Below the pieces are notes generated by a model. That model had not been told where the DNA came from, did not search any database, and saw only the letters and a list, made by a program, of their open reading frames with translations. A stretch of 64,000 nt of DNA from contig JAUJNG010000008.1 in assembly GCA_030448265.1 (NCBI GenBank), positions 49,836 through 113,835 on the forward strand, in the 5' to 3' direction. Each line of letters starts with the position of its first letter. Position 1 is the stretch's first letter. This document shows positions 49,565 through 59,216 of the stretch, piece by piece. The DNA is from Abditibacterium sp. (GTDB lineage Bacteria > Armatimonadota > Abditibacteriia > Abditibacteriales > Abditibacteriaceae). A program made the translations under genes and the position numbers.

Positions 49565-51697
49565 TCACGATTTTTGCGGATAATTTGTGCGCTGCAATGC
49601 GATTTGTTCCTTCATCCAGGCGATTTCGCCGACTTTCATGCGGCGTTCGAGTTGGGCGTTGAGTTGGGCACGGAGCGGCCACAAACCCAGCGCTAATCCG
49701 AGAAGAATCACTGTCCACAGCAGTGATAAAACGCCCGCGCTGCGGCAGCTAAGGCGCAGCGCGAAAAGGAAACTCGCGCGCCGCGCGCCCTGGAGTTCCC
49801 ACCGCAACGCGCCCCCAAACGCCGCGAGGCTGAGCGCGCCAAACAAAAGAGTGTCGGGCCACAGCAAGTTTTTCAGCGCGCCACTGAGGGCCACGAGCAA
49901 AAACGCGAAACACGTCGCCCACAAACACCAGCGCATCAAACGCGCGAGGCGCGGTTCAGGAACAGAGGCCTCGGCGACGGTCTCGAGGCGAAAACGCGGC
50001 CCCAAAGCGCGGCCCAGACGCCGAAACCGCACAATTTCCAGCGACAGCGCCACAACCAGCGCGGCAACGGCAACCGCGAGCGAAAACGGTGCTTGAAATG
50101 GCGTGCCGTCCCACAAACCGCGTCCATTCGATGCCGCCACAAGCGCGAAAAGCAAGAAAACCAGCCACGCCGTAGCGCGCGAACCATGAGAACTCGGTTT
50201 GTCGGCCCCCGCGACGGCTGCGCGCGGCGCGACGCCCACCCAGCGACGGCGCCGCTTCCAAGTCGTAAGCGCGACGGGAAGCAGCCAAATCCCCCCAATC
50301 GCCGCGAGATATTGCGCGCTGAGGAGCGCGAAATTTCCGCCTCGAATCGCGTTGGAAACATTGAAACTTTCCCACGGTTGCGAAGCGAAAAACACGGCGA
50401 ACGCGCCCGCCAGCGCCCACAACGAAAAGTTGGCACACAGGGCAACTTGTCCGCGCGTGGGGACGTTTTGGGCCTCACGCGCCGCCCCTCGACTGAGTGC
50501 CAAACCGGTCAGCCACAGCCCCGCGCCACCCCAGCAGAGCGACGCGATGCTCAGAAAAAACCAGGGCGCGTCAACTGCAAGGCGGCCCCAGGGCGCGGGC
50601 AGACCGAACTGCGCCCACGAATCGGTGTGAATAAATTCGCTCACCTGCACATTTATTGAGGGCCGCGCCACGAAATCGGCGCGCGAAACCAGATCGGGGC
50701 GTCGGTTTTGGCGGGCGTAATCGTCCCACGCCCGCGCCAGAGAGCGCCCGTGAATCGTCGGGTCGATCCACTCCCAAGAGCCACTGGGAAGCGGCCTTTC
50801 CACCGGCGGGCGCAACGCAAACAGCTTTTCCAGGGATTGGCGCGCATTGGCTTCACTCATCATTGCCTCGATCAGAGTGCCACTGTTTTGCCGCAAGAGG
50901 TGATTGGTGCCTAAAATCGCGGCGCCGATTTCGAGGGCGCGTGCATGATTTTCGACTTTACGGGCGCGCACCGTTTCGGATGTCGCGGCCTTCGTCGCGT
51001 TTCTGATGGGCGAATAATGGGGATAGGCAGTGCTGTGAAACACCGCTAATTTTTCTTCCCAGAGCAGGTTCTGGTGTTGTTCCAGCCATTCGATACGCGC
51101 GCGCGCCGTGCTGTTGGTGTAGTCGGCGTAGCGCGCGCACCTGGCCGTTCGTTGCAACGCTGCGATAGCCGCTTCCTTTTGCCCCAGAGCGAAGCGGAAA
51201 ATCGCTTCCATCAAGGGCCAGAACGCATTGTCCGGCTCGCGTTTTTCGCCTTCGATTGCGGCGCGCACCGCCGCGCGCAAACCTGCGGCATCGAGCGTGT
51301 GCGTCTGACGCGGGGCCGGTCTGAGGGGTAAGCCGTCTCGCGTCTCAAGGAAGAGAGGATAGACGAGCGAAAGTCGCAGTCTCTGCGCGCGCAACGCCAT
51401 ATCATGTGGAAAGCGCGCGCTCAAATCGTCCAGTTGCCGCAGAAGCGCCGCGCGTTTGGCGGGGCGCGATTCGCGGTAGATCGCGCGTTCGACTTTCCAG
51501 GCCAGAAGCACTGGCGTGTTGGGAAAGCGGCGCTCCAGACTTTCGACGCGCGATAGCGGCAGGCCAAAACCTCCTTCCGCCTCAGTTATCAGCAGCCCAG
51601 AAGCGCGAAAAATTTCGCGCGTGGGCGGAAAAAGCGCGAGGAAAACCCACAACAGCACGAACGCGCGCGCGCCAAACGGAATTTCCGATATTTTCAT
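49565..51697 (-). CDS. Large membrane protein of an ECF-sigma operon, unknown
   Basis: 710 residues from the ATG at 51695-51697. One N-terminal helix (FGARAFVLLWVFLALFPP), about 400 residues of helical, TPR-like extracytoplasmic sequence (ESLERRFPNTPVLLAWKVER, FALGQKEAAIAALQRTARCA), then about eight C-terminal helices, ending in a charged tail. It starts 22 bases after the anti-sigma-like gene. The layout suggests a sensor or envelope protein whose output is the sigma factor, but no known family was recognised. The open frame extends into the upstream gene and is ignored there. Confidence 0.72.
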   Translation of the reverse strand: MKISEIPFGARAFVLLWVFLALFPPTREIFRASGLLITEAEGGFGLPLSRVESLERRFPNTPVLLAWKVERAIYRESRPAKRAALLRQLDDLSARFPHDMALRAQRLRLSLVYPLFLETRDGLPLRPAPRQTHTLDAAGLRAAVRAAIEGEKREPDNAFWPLMEAIFRFALGQKEAAIAALQRTARCARYADYTNSTARARIEWLEQHQNLLWEEKLAVFHSTAYPHYSPIRNATKAATSETVRARKVENHARALEIGAAILGTNHLLRQNSGTLIEAMMSEANARQSLEKLFALRPPVERPLPSGSWEWIDPTIHGRSLARAWDDYARQNRRPDLVSRADFVARPSINVQVSEFIHTDSWAQFGLPAPWGRLAVDAPWFFLSIASLCWGGAGLWLTGLALSRGAAREAQNVPTRGQVALCANFSLWALAGAFAVFFASQPWESFNVSNAIRGGNFALLSAQYLAAIGGIWLLPVALTTWKRRRRWVGVAPRAAVAGADKPSSHGSRATAWLVFLLFALVAASNGRGLWDGTPFQAPFSLAVAVAALVVALSLEIVRFRRLGRALGPRFRLETVAEASVPEPRLARLMRWCLWATCFAFLLVALSGALKNLLWPDTLLFGALSLAAFGGALRWELQGARRASFLFALRLSCRSAGVLSLLWTVILLGLALGLWPLRAQLNAQLERRMKVGEIAWMKEQIALQRTNYPQKS

Positions 51698-51719
51698 GGG
51701 AGTGGAAAACCCTGCAACC

Positions 51720-52082
51720 TCAAAGCGAATCGGGGTGCAATGCCCACAATTCGCGGGCGTAAAGCGGCCCGTAGGCGCGCAGAAACTGCGGTGCAACGGG
51801 CACGGGCGCGACAGGCGGCGGGGGGCCGCCATTGGAAAAATAAAGCGCGCCCAAAACCAGCATCGGCAAAAAGGCGCCGAGCGCGCCCGAACCAATAAAT
51901 TGGCCGAGCGGAAGTCCCAGAAAGGCTTCGAGGCGCCCTAAAAGCGTGGTTTGCCGCGCCGCGCTTCGTTCTTCCAACGCGGCCAGAACGCGGGCGTTGA
52001 AATCGGGCGAGGCGGCGATTTTGGGGTAATCGTCGAAAGCGCGCCGCGCCGAAGCGGGCCAGGATTCGTTTTCGTGGTTCAT
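51720..52082 (-). CDS. Putative membrane-bound anti-sigma factor
   Basis: 120 residues. The N-terminal soluble part (RRAFDDYPKIAASPDFNARV) is followed by one membrane helix (LGAFLPMLVLGALYF) and a Pro-rich outer tail. The ATG overlaps the sigma-factor TGA (ATGA), so the pair is translationally coupled. There is no zinc-binding H-x3-C-x2-C. The position, size and single helix argue for an anti-sigma factor; sequence alone would not. Confidence 0.65.
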   Translation of the reverse strand: MNHENESWPASARRAFDDYPKIAASPDFNARVLAALEERSAARQTTLLGRLEAFLGLPLGQFIGSGALGAFLPMLVLGALYFSNGGPPPPVAPVPVAPQFLRAYGPLYARELWALHPDSL

Positions 52083-52657
52083 TCGGCCTCCATTTTCTGC
52101 CAGATTTGCCGAAATTCGGCGCGCGCTTGATGCAGCCGCGAGCGCACCGTGCCAACTGGAATCGCCAGAACCGACGCCATTTCCTCGTAACTCAGGCCGT
52201 GCCATTCGCGCAGAATGAGCGCGACGCGCCCCGATTCGGGAAGGGCTTCCAGCGCGGTTTCGAGCGCGATCCTGGCGTCGATTTGCCCAGCAAAATCGCC
52301 GCTCGGCGCGCTGTTTTCGCGCTCCGGCTCGTTTGCGGGCCGCGCGCGGCGCCGTTTTTCGAGGCAGATGTTGAGTGCGATGCGATAGAGCCAGCTTCCG
52401 AAACTCGACTCGCCGCGAAAATCGCCCAAACGCGAAAAGGCGCGCACGAAGGCTTCCTGCGCGGCGTCGTCGGCAGCCTCGCGGTCGTGGAGAATCTGGA
52501 AGGCGAGGTTGACGATGCGTTCGCGGTGGCAGTCGAGCAGCCATTCCAGCGCCGCAACTTCGCCGTTTCGCGCGCGCTCAAGCAAGGCAGCTTCATCGTC
52601 GCGGCGCGAGGCGAGCGACGCTTTGAAGAGCGGAAACGGCGGAAAAAGGGCTTCCAT
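52079..52657 (-). CDS. ECF-type RNA polymerase sigma factor
   Basis: 192 residues from the ATG at 52655-52657; the longer frame runs into the palindrome. Region 2: ILHDREAADDAAQEAFVRAF and GESSFGSWLYRIALNICLEK. Region 4: LPESGRVALILREWHGLSYE with the HTH MASVLAIPVGTVRSRLHQAR. Between them is a low-complexity linker. It directs RNA polymerase to stress or envelope genes; its target promoter is unknown. First gene of a sigma/anti-sigma/membrane protein operon. Confidence 0.92.
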   Translation of the reverse strand: MEALFPPFPLFKASLASRRDDEAALLERARNGEVAALEWLLDCHRERIVNLAFQILHDREAADDAAQEAFVRAFSRLGDFRGESSFGSWLYRIALNICLEKRRRARPANEPERENSAPSGDFAGQIDARIALETALEALPESGRVALILREWHGLSYEEMASVLAIPVGTVRSRLHQARAEFRQIWQKMEAE

Positions 52658-52728
52658 AGCGGGACTTGGCCGATTAGATGGCAAGCGGCAGGAGAAAAGT
52701 TCGCGCGGGCCGAAAAGCATTTCAAAGG

Positions 52729-52814
52729 AGAGAACGCGAAGCGTCAGCGAGTGAGGCACGACTGCGACTTCAACGTGGCAAAGAAGCCTCACTCGCTGAC
52801 GCTTCGCGTTCTCT
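52729..52814. repeat. Palindromic repeat, GAGAACGCGAAGCGTCAGCGAG family, 29-bp perfect arms
   Basis: Arms at 52729-52757 and 52786-52814. It lies between the divergent sigma-factor gene and the UbiA-like gene, so it may flank their promoters. Confidence 0.92.
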
Positions 52815-52911
52815 ACGCTGAGCGATTCGAAAAATGCGCTAAGTCGCTCCATCGAGCGGTGATAAAACCCGATAAGAGGGTGCCCGACAATCTGGTTTAC
52901 GGAGGTTTGCG

Positions 52912-53757
52912 ATCTGGAACGAAGCGCGGTTTTTACTCAAGGCCTCGCGGCCAGGATTTTGGCTTACGGCGATCTGGTTTTACCTGCTGCCGCTCGGCTC
53001 GCGCGCGCCGTTTCATTCCTGGGAGTTCTGGCTGGGTCTGTTTTACGTCGGGTTTCCGCTTGGCACGCTGATTTACGCCGCCAACGACCTCACCGACACC
53101 GCAACCGATGCGCTCAACCCGCGCAAAGATTCGTGGCTCTTCGGCGCGCGGCCTACATCGGCGCAAATTCGCGCGCTGCCCCTGCGAATTTTGCTCATCC
53201 AGGTGCCCTTCGCGGCGCTTTTCACCTGGTTGCTCGGCCCGCGCGCTCTGATATGGCTGGCCGCCGTCTTCGCCTCGTCACTGCTTTACAACGCGCCCCA
53301 AATCGGCGCCAAAGACCGTCCTGGCTTCGATGTTCTGGCGCAAGTTGGTTATTTGCTGGTCTTCATTCTGGCGTGCTGGCTGACCGGTTTGCCGCTCGCG
53401 CCCTGGTTCGTTTTCGCGTTCGGGGCGCTGTTTGCGATGCACTCGCACCTCTTCGGGCAGATCATGGACATCGAGCCGGACGCGCGCGCCGGACGCCAGA
53501 CGACGGCGGTGTGCATCGGCGCACGGCGCGCCAAAATCCTCATTTCGGCGCTGCTGTGCATTGAAGCGATGTTGGCGCTATTCATTTCGCACAAGCCCTG
53601 GCTGCCGGTTTTTCTGGTGGGCAGCGCGCTTTGGTTCACGTTCGATAATTTGATTTTGTGGCGCGACAAACCTTACGCGACATGGCAGGCGAAAGGATTT
53701 TTCCTGGGCTGGAATGCGTTGCTGGTGCTGGAAATCGGGGTGAGCGCGATCTTTTAG
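52912..53757 (+). CDS. UbiA-family prenyltransferase-like protein with an apparent AUC start
   Basis: 281 residues if begun at ATC 52912-52914, which sits 6 bases after a perfect GGAGG (52901-52905). The frame has an in-frame TAA at 52873 and no ATG, GTG or TTG before 53191. Starting at 53191 would delete the first Asp-rich motif. Motifs: NDLTDTATDALN (about residues 57-68) and DIEPDARAGRQTT (about 186-198), the two Mg-diphosphate sites of UbiA enzymes, plus about seven to eight helices. It transfers a prenyl chain to an aromatic or other acceptor in the membrane. The start could also reflect an ATG miscalled as ATC. Confidence 0.8.
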   Translation: MWNEARFLLKASRPGFWLTAIWFYLLPLGSRAPFHSWEFWLGLFYVGFPLGTLIYAANDLTDTATDALNPRKDSWLFGARPTSAQIRALPLRILLIQVPFAALFTWLLGPRALIWLAAVFASSLLYNAPQIGAKDRPGFDVLAQVGYLLVFILACWLTGLPLAPWFVFAFGALFAMHSHLFGQIMDIEPDARAGRQTTAVCIGARRAKILISALLCIEAMLALFISHKPWLPVFLVGSALWFTFDNLILWRDKPYATWQAKGFFLGWNALLVLEIGVSAIF

Positions 53758-53857
53758 GGTTCACACAAAGAAACAAAGGTTACACAAAGGAACACAAAGA
53801 GGTTTTTAAGAATTTTCTTTGTGTTCCTTTGTGTGACCTTTGTTTCTTTGTGTGAAC
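53758..53857. repeat. Palindrome filling the whole gap between two convergent stop codons
   Basis: 43-bp arms (GGTTCACACAAAGAAACAAAGG... and its inverse) with one mismatch. The left arm follows the UbiA TAG directly, and the right arm ends at the nadE TAG. It can serve as a bidirectional terminator and resembles the CACAGAG family in its repetitive make-up. Confidence 0.93.
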
Positions 53858-55900
53858 CTATTTTTCCGGCACGTTGGCGCGCAGTTCATCGAGCCACACC
53901 GTCGGCTCGGCATCGCTGGGCGCGCGCCAGTCGCCGCGCGGACTCAAACTGCCGCCGCTTCCCACTTTGGGGCCGTTGGGAACGCAGCTTCGCTTGAACT
54001 GCGAAATGCCGAAAAAGCGAAAACAAAACACGTCGAGCCACTTTTTAACCGTCGCCAAATCGTATTGATTGCGCTTGGTTTCGCTCAAATCGCCTGGCCA
54101 CGAGCCGCCACTTTTATTGAACCACGCGCTGTAACTAAGAAAAGCGACTTTCGAGGGCCGAAAACCGTAGCGCGAGATGTAATACAGGTTGAAATCCTGC
54201 AACTCATACGGCCCAACTTTCGATTCCGTGCTTTGAATCGCGGCTTCGTCGTTGCCTGGCACCAGTTCGGGCGAAATTTCCGTGTCGAGAATGGACTGCA
54301 AAATCGCGTCGGTCTGCTCGTCGAATTGCTGCGTTGAAATCACCCAGCGAATCAGAAATTGAATCAGTGTCTTTGGAACTGAGGCGTTGACATTGTAGTG
54401 GCTCATGTGGTCGCCGACGCCGTAGGTGCACCAACCCAGCGCCAACTCCGATAAATCGCCCGTCCCCAGCACAATCCCGTTATGAAAATTCGCCAGTCGA
54501 AACAGGTGCGAAGTGCGTTCGCCCGCCTGCACGTTTTCAAAAGTGATGTCGTAAACCGGTTCGCCCTCGGAAAACGGATGCCCCAGATCGCGCAGCATCT
54601 GGAGGCAACTCGGCTTGATGTCGATTTCCGCCGCCGTGATGCCGAGCGCGTTCATCAGGGCGTGCGCGTTGGATTTGGTGCCTTCGGAAGTCGCGAAACC
54701 TGGCATGGTGAAACCGAGGATGTTCTGGCGCGGCAGTCCGAGTCTGTCCATGGTTTTGGCGGCGACGATGAGGGCGTGCGTCGAATCCAGCCCGCCCGAC
54801 ACGCCGATGACGATTTTTTCGCCCTTGATGGAGTGCAGCCGCTTCATCAGGCCGTGAACCTGGATATTGTAGGCCTCGTAGCAGCGCTCGTCGCGCACGC
54901 GCGGGTCGTTGGGGACGTAGGGGAAGCGCTCGACGTTGCGGCGAAGCGGCATTTCGCCCTGGGGAATCTCGAACTCGAATTCGACGCGGCGCATTTGCGG
55001 TTTGAAGTGCGAAATGGTGTCGTGAAAGGAGGTGAAGCGCATGCGTTCCTGCGCGAGGCGTTCGAGGTCGATATCGGCGAAAATAACGTGCGGCTGTGCC
55101 GAAAAGCGCTCCGATTCGGCCAGAAGTTCGTTGTTTTCGTAGATGAGCGCGTGGCCGTCCCACGCCAGATCGGTTGTCGATTCGCCTGGCCCCGCCGCGC
55201 TGTAAAGATAGGCCGCGACGCATTTGCCGGACTGCGAAGCGCACAAATTCTTGCGATAATCCGCCTTGCCGATGGTGATATTGGAGGCCGAAAGATTGGC
55301 CAAAACCGTCGCGCCGCTCAGAGCGGCGAAGCTGGACGGCGGAATCGGCGTCCACACGTCTTCGCAAATCTCCATGTGCAGCACGAAATTTTCGAGGTTT
55401 TGGGCGCGCATGGTCACATCGGAGCCGAAAGGCACGGTTTGTCCCAAAATTTCGACCGAGTTGAAAGTCGCGGCGCGGCCCGAAGTGAACTGGCGTTTTT
55501 CGTAGAATTCGCGGTAGTTGGGGAGATAGGTTTTGGGCGTAATCGCCAGAATCTGGCCCCGATAAACCGCGATGCCGCAGTTGTAAAGCGCGCCCTCGAA
55601 ACGAAGCGGCGCGCCGACGAGCAAAATCGAGATTAAATCGCGGCTCGCAGCGACGATTTCAGCTAAAGCGGCGCGGGTGGCGTCGAGAAGCGCGTCCTGA
55701 TGAAACAGATCGTCGTTGGAGTAGGCCGAAATCCCCAGTTCGGGGAAAAGCGTGACGGCGGCGCCATTTTCTGAGGCGCGGCGGGCCAGTTCGAGAGTTT
55801 GCGCGGCGTTAAATTTCGGGTCGGCGACGCGCACGGCGGGGATGGCGACGGCGGCGCGAATGAAACCGTGTTTATAAATCGAGTGAAACGGGAGGGGCAT
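53858..55900 (-). CDS. nadE: Glutamine-dependent NAD+ synthetase
   Basis: 680 residues from the ATG at 55898-55900. The N-terminal nitrilase-like glutaminase domain has its triad: Glu in [15 protein letters not shown], Lys in [16 protein letters not shown] and Cys in HMEICEDVW. The C-terminal NAD synthetase domain has the ATP loop [14 protein letters not shown] (about 360-373) and [12 protein letters not shown]. It amidates nicotinic acid adenine dinucleotide. Full two-domain length of about 680 as in the bacterial long form. Its stop touches the palindrome. Confidence 0.96.
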   Translation of the reverse strand: MPLPFHSIYKHGFIRAAVAIPAVRVADPKFNAAQTLELARRASENGAAVTLFPELGISAYSNDDLFHQDALLDATRAALAEIVAASRDLISILLVGAPLRFEGALYNCGIAVYRGQILAITPKTYLPNYREFYEKRQFTSGRAATFNSVEILGQTVPFGSDVTMRAQNLENFVLHMEICEDVWTPIPPSSFAALSGATVLANLSASNITIGKADYRKNLCASQSGKCVAAYLYSAAGPGESTTDLAWDGHALIYENNELLAESERFSAQPHVIFADIDLERLAQERMRFTSFHDTISHFKPQMRRVEFEFEIPQGEMPLRRNVERFPYVPNDPRVRDERCYEAYNIQVHGLMKRLHSIKGEKIVIGVSGGLDSTHALIVAAKTMDRLGLPRQNILGFTMPGFATSEGTKSNAHALMNALGITAAEIDIKPSCLQMLRDLGHPFSEGEPVYDITFENVQAGERTSHLFRLANFHNGIVLGTGDLSELALGWCTYGVGDHMSHYNVNASVPKTLIQFLIRWVISTQQFDEQTDAILQSILDTEISPELVPGNDEAAIQSTESKVGPYELQDFNLYYISRYGFRPSKVAFLSYSAWFNKSGGSWPGDLSETKRNQYDLATVKKWLDVFCFRFFGISQFKRSCVPNGPKVGSGGSLSPRGDWRAPSDAEPTVWLDELRANVPEK

Positions 55901-56002
55901 GGGTGGCAGTGTAGGCAATTGCGGCGCGAAAACGGCGGAACAGGGCAAATCCGTGATTGTGTTGCAACGCGCAGCTTTTCGGCTCTGGGTAAAATATCAC
56001 GC

Positions 56003-56542
56003 ATGAACAACGGGCCATTCCTCGAAAGCACGCACACCAAAAAATCAGGGCATTCCAGAAAATCGTTTCTCACGATGCAATGTGACGATTGCAGTCTGAG
56101 TGCGATGGCCGTTGTTTTTGGGATAGGAATCGTTTTAGCAGGATTAATCATTGCATTTTTAGGTAGCGGCATTAATTCATTCATTGCCTCACCATCGGAT
56201 ATAACGGTAGTGTGCGTGATTATCTGGCTTATCTTTGTGATATGGTTTTGGTTTTCTTTAGTCTCTATCGCCAAGGTTAATAAAAAATCCAGGGTTTCAG
56301 ATACGGAACTCCTTGCAGTGCAAGGACTGTTTTTCATCATTGTCTTTGGGAACTGGATATTCGCGCCGCCTCAATTTAAATCTGTTTATCATCAAGTCAG
56401 TTTGGTTTTTGAATGGTGTGTAATCGCTTTTCACGTCCTCTACTTCCTTTTAGCTCTATGCGTTTGGGTGCGTTTGCCATTCAGATCGTATATCGCATTC
56501 GCACTTATGTTATCGTTGGCTATGTTCCAAACCCTGTATTAA
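56003..56542 (+). CDS. Unknown membrane protein, AT-rich
   Basis: 179 residues from the ATG at 56003. Four or five membrane helices (MAVVFGIGIVLAGLIIAFLG, VCVIIWLIFVIWFWFSLV, LFFIIVFGNWIFA, CVIAFHVLYFLLALCVW). TAAAAT (55990-55995) sits only 7 bases before the ATG, so the message may be nearly leaderless. Clearly AT-richer than its neighbours, which suggests acquisition. No family recognised. Confidence 0.65.
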   Translation: MNNGPFLESTHTKKSGHSRKSFLTMQCDDCSLSAMAVVFGIGIVLAGLIIAFLGSGINSFIASPSDITVVCVIIWLIFVIWFWFSLVSIAKVNKKSRVSDTELLAVQGLFFIIVFGNWIFAPPQFKSVYHQVSLVFEWCVIAFHVLYFLLALCVWVRLPFRSYIAFALMLSLAMFQTLY

Positions 56543-56572
56543 GTGAACAGACAGGGTCACATCGTCGCCGCT

Positions 56573-57967
56573 CTACTTGCCAACCAACATCTTCGCGGCG
56601 CTTTCGCCGGTTTCGATGGCGCCTTCCATGAAGCCTGGCCAGGTCTGCGATAAATGTTCGCCCGCGAAAAGCACGCACTGATGCGGCTTTTGCAACTGGG
56701 GACGCAGCGTCGTCCACTGGCCAGGCCGGTAAAGCGCGTAAGCGCCCTGCGTGTAGGGATCGCGCTGCCAGGCGTAAGACGCGACGGCGCGTGCCAAAGA
56801 GGGAGCCTGGGGGTCGATAGGCACCAAATCGCGCGTGATGAGGTCGCGGCGCGTGACCTCGTTTTGCGCGGCGAGGACATCGGCCTTGTCGCCGATGGTG
56901 TAGGAAGTGAGAATGCCTTCGCGGCCCTTTTGATGTTTGGTGCTGTGAAAGTGATAATGCGATGTCCCATCGCTAATCAGCCCGAAATCTTCGCGCTTCC
57001 AGAATCTCTCGCTGAAAAGCACGTTGCTTTTGAGGATGCGCGCGTATTGCAGCCCGTCGGCGGCCAGCGACTGCGCGGCGGGAAGCGGCGGATCGAAATG
57101 AATTCGATTCAGAACCCGCGCCGCAACGGTGCAAATACAGGCATCGGCCCGCCAGCGCCGTGCGCCGGAGCGCACATAAACCTGCGTGCCGCGCTGGTGA
57201 ATCGCTTCGACCGGCGTTTGCAAGTGAATCGACGCCGTTCCGATGCGCCGCGCCAGTTCCGCCGCGAGGCGCCCGTTGCCGCCGGTCATTTTGAAATCGC
57301 ATTCCGAGGTTTCATTCGAGCGCAGATACTCCTCTGCCGCGACGAGGGCCGAAACGTGGCGAATCGACTCGCCGAAATCGGTGCTGTCGATCAAATCGGC
57401 GAGCCTCAAGTCGTCCTGCGAGTAGCCCAGGTTGCGCAGCCACGTCCACCAGTCGTAGCGGTCGAGTTTTGCCATTTCGCGCGGCGATTGGGAACGCAAA
57501 ACCTCTTGAAATCGCTCCATGGCCTGGTTGGCCGTGGGCGAAAAATCCCATTGGTCGGCGGGCGTCACCCGTCCGCCCCGCAGCAGGGCCTCGTTGAAGC
57601 GATGATCTTGCAAGGGGATGCCGAAACTCGCGCACAAGGCGCGGATGCGATGGTGATGTTCGCCGATCCATTCTGCGCCCAACTCGCAAATGAGGTCGGG
57701 CTGCTGCGGCAGGCGATGGCTCAAAACCCGTCCGCTGACGCGATTGCGAGCTTCCAAAACCACCACCTCCCATCCGGCCTGACGCAATTTATAGGCGGCG
57801 GCCAGCCCCGCCAGCCCCGCGCCGACGACGATGCACGACGGCGCGGCACGGCGACCCAGGGCCGAAGCGAAGCTGTCTGGCGCCAGGAGCGAGTTGCCCA
57901 GCGCGGCGCTCAAGGTCAATGAACTCGCGCCGCGCAGAAATTCGCGGCGCGATAGCAGTGAACTCAT
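56573..57967 (-). CDS. Flavin monoamine oxidase-like protein with Tat-like signal
   Basis: 464 residues from the ATG at 57965-57967, with GGAGG 8 bases upstream. The N-terminus LSRREFLRGASSLTLSAALG is a twin-arginine signal. The FAD-binding GAGLAGLAAAYKLRQAGWEV and LEARNRVSGRV follow, and the C-terminal GEHLSQTWPGFMEGAIETG is the typical flavin-contact end of amine oxidases. It is probably exported folded with bound FAD to oxidise an amine or amino acid. The substrate cannot be told. It ends 31 bases before the convergent AT-rich membrane gene. Confidence 0.9.
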   Translation of the reverse strand: MSSLLSRREFLRGASSLTLSAALGNSLLAPDSFASALGRRAAPSCIVVGAGLAGLAAAYKLRQAGWEVVVLEARNRVSGRVLSHRLPQQPDLICELGAEWIGEHHHRIRALCASFGIPLQDHRFNEALLRGGRVTPADQWDFSPTANQAMERFQEVLRSQSPREMAKLDRYDWWTWLRNLGYSQDDLRLADLIDSTDFGESIRHVSALVAAEEYLRSNETSECDFKMTGGNGRLAAELARRIGTASIHLQTPVEAIHQRGTQVYVRSGARRWRADACICTVAARVLNRIHFDPPLPAAQSLAADGLQYARILKSNVLFSERFWKREDFGLISDGTSHYHFHSTKHQKGREGILTSYTIGDKADVLAAQNEVTRRDLITRDLVPIDPQAPSLARAVASYAWQRDPYTQGAYALYRPGQWTTLRPQLQKPHQCVLFAGEHLSQTWPGFMEGAIETGESAAKMLVGK

Positions 57968-58233
57968 GGTTTCATCCTCCGAGAAAGCCACATCTCTGCT
58001 CACGCATCACCAACAACCCGCAACAAGTGATTCCGCGTGTTGAATACATCACCCACAAATCAACCGCCTCCACGCCGCCGGTGTCAGTTGAGGCGGAAGG
58101 ATTCCACTTGAAAACCGGCGAAACGAGCGCAGGTGGAGGCGCTTTATCACGCGCCGCGACGAATTCGTGAGGCCGCGCCCGCGCCACCACGCGCAGGGGT
58201 TTGGTGGTGTCATTTGGCTCCGTCACGGTCGCG

Positions 58234-59205
58234 TTATTTCACCGTCAGCGGCATCATCTCGGCGCTGCCGAACACGCCATAGACGCCGCGTTGATGCAGC
58301 CACTGCGCGCGATGGAGATAGCCCAGCGCCGTGCCGCACACGTTCGCCGCCATCGTGGTTTCGTCGCCCAGAATGAACTTGTGTTCGCTGCGCTGGCCGT
58401 CGAAGGTGATGCCCGTGAGCGTCATGGTGGTCGAAACCGGTTTTTTGGCGTTGCGCGTGTCCATCACGCCGCCCACCGTCACTTGATCGCGCTCGCACAC
58501 TCCGGCGCGCTCCAGCATCACGTCGTCGGCGTGTTCCATGTTGTAGAGCGTGAGTTTGCCGTCGCTTTGCCCCAAAACCTCTTCGACTTCGGCATCGGAA
58601 AGCGCTTTGGCGGAGTCCACGTCCCAGCCAGGCAAATGCGCGATGTCTTCGCGGATGGTGGCTTTGTAATCGTCCCAGCGCGCGATGCCCACGCCCCACC
58701 AGATATGCACCTTTTCCACCTTCACGAACGACTGCGCCGCGAGGGCCGCCGCCGCCGTCAAAAGTCCAGGCGTGGCGCCGCAGCCGCTTAAAAACGTGCA
58801 TTTGTTGTCCTGCAACAGCCCGTCGAGGTCGAAAATCATTTCCATGGCGCGCGTGCGCTTGAGCGCATCGACGAGCGCGCCCTGAAAGCCGCCTTCGACA
58901 AAACGCTGCACCACACAGGGAATGAACTCGTTGGGCAGATTGGGCAGGGCGAGGAAAACGCCGTCGTATTCGTCTTTGAGATTGATGATTTCGCCGATGG
59001 CATCACTGGAACGCTGTCCGCCTTGCATTTGCGAAACGCTGCCGCCGACTTTGACGTTTTGCAGTTCATTGGCGTCGATGCCGGTCGGGTTGAAAACGAA
59101 GCCGCCCGCATCGGCGACGGCGACGAGTTGCATTTGGGTTTTTTGGGCGATGATTTGCGCGGCGGCTTTGCCCAGTCCGCCGGCGCCGAGAATTGCTATT
59201 TTCAT
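58234..59205 (-). CDS. Saccharopine-dehydrogenase-like oxidoreductase
   Basis: 323 residues. An N-terminal Rossmann fold, MKIAILGAGGLGKAAAQIIA, and YDGVFLALPNLPNEFIP; later SGCGATPGLLTAAAALAAQS and WWGVGIARWDDYKATI. This combination matches a conserved family annotated as saccharopine dehydrogenase-like oxidoreductase, common in cyanobacteria and other phototroph relatives; biochemical role unknown. The upstream gene on the same strand is the GxxExxY cassette, whose left inverted repeat begins 12 bases before this ATG. Confidence 0.85.
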   Translation of the reverse strand: MKIAILGAGGLGKAAAQIIAQKTQMQLVAVADAGGFVFNPTGIDANELQNVKVGGSVSQMQGGQRSSDAIGEIINLKDEYDGVFLALPNLPNEFIPCVVQRFVEGGFQGALVDALKRTRAMEMIFDLDGLLQDNKCTFLSGCGATPGLLTAAAALAAQSFVKVEKVHIWWGVGIARWDDYKATIREDIAHLPGWDVDSAKALSDAEVEEVLGQSDGKLTLYNMEHADDVMLERAGVCERDQVTVGGVMDTRNAKKPVSTTMTLTGITFDGQRSEHKFILGDETTMAANVCGTALGYLHRAQWLHQRGVYGVFGSAEMMPLTVK

Positions 59206-59216
59206 GGTTGTTTTAG

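Noticed and set aside
52658..52852. Upstream extension of the ECF sigma factor
   Set aside because: It reads through the palindrome at 52729-52814; the conserved protein begins near 52657.
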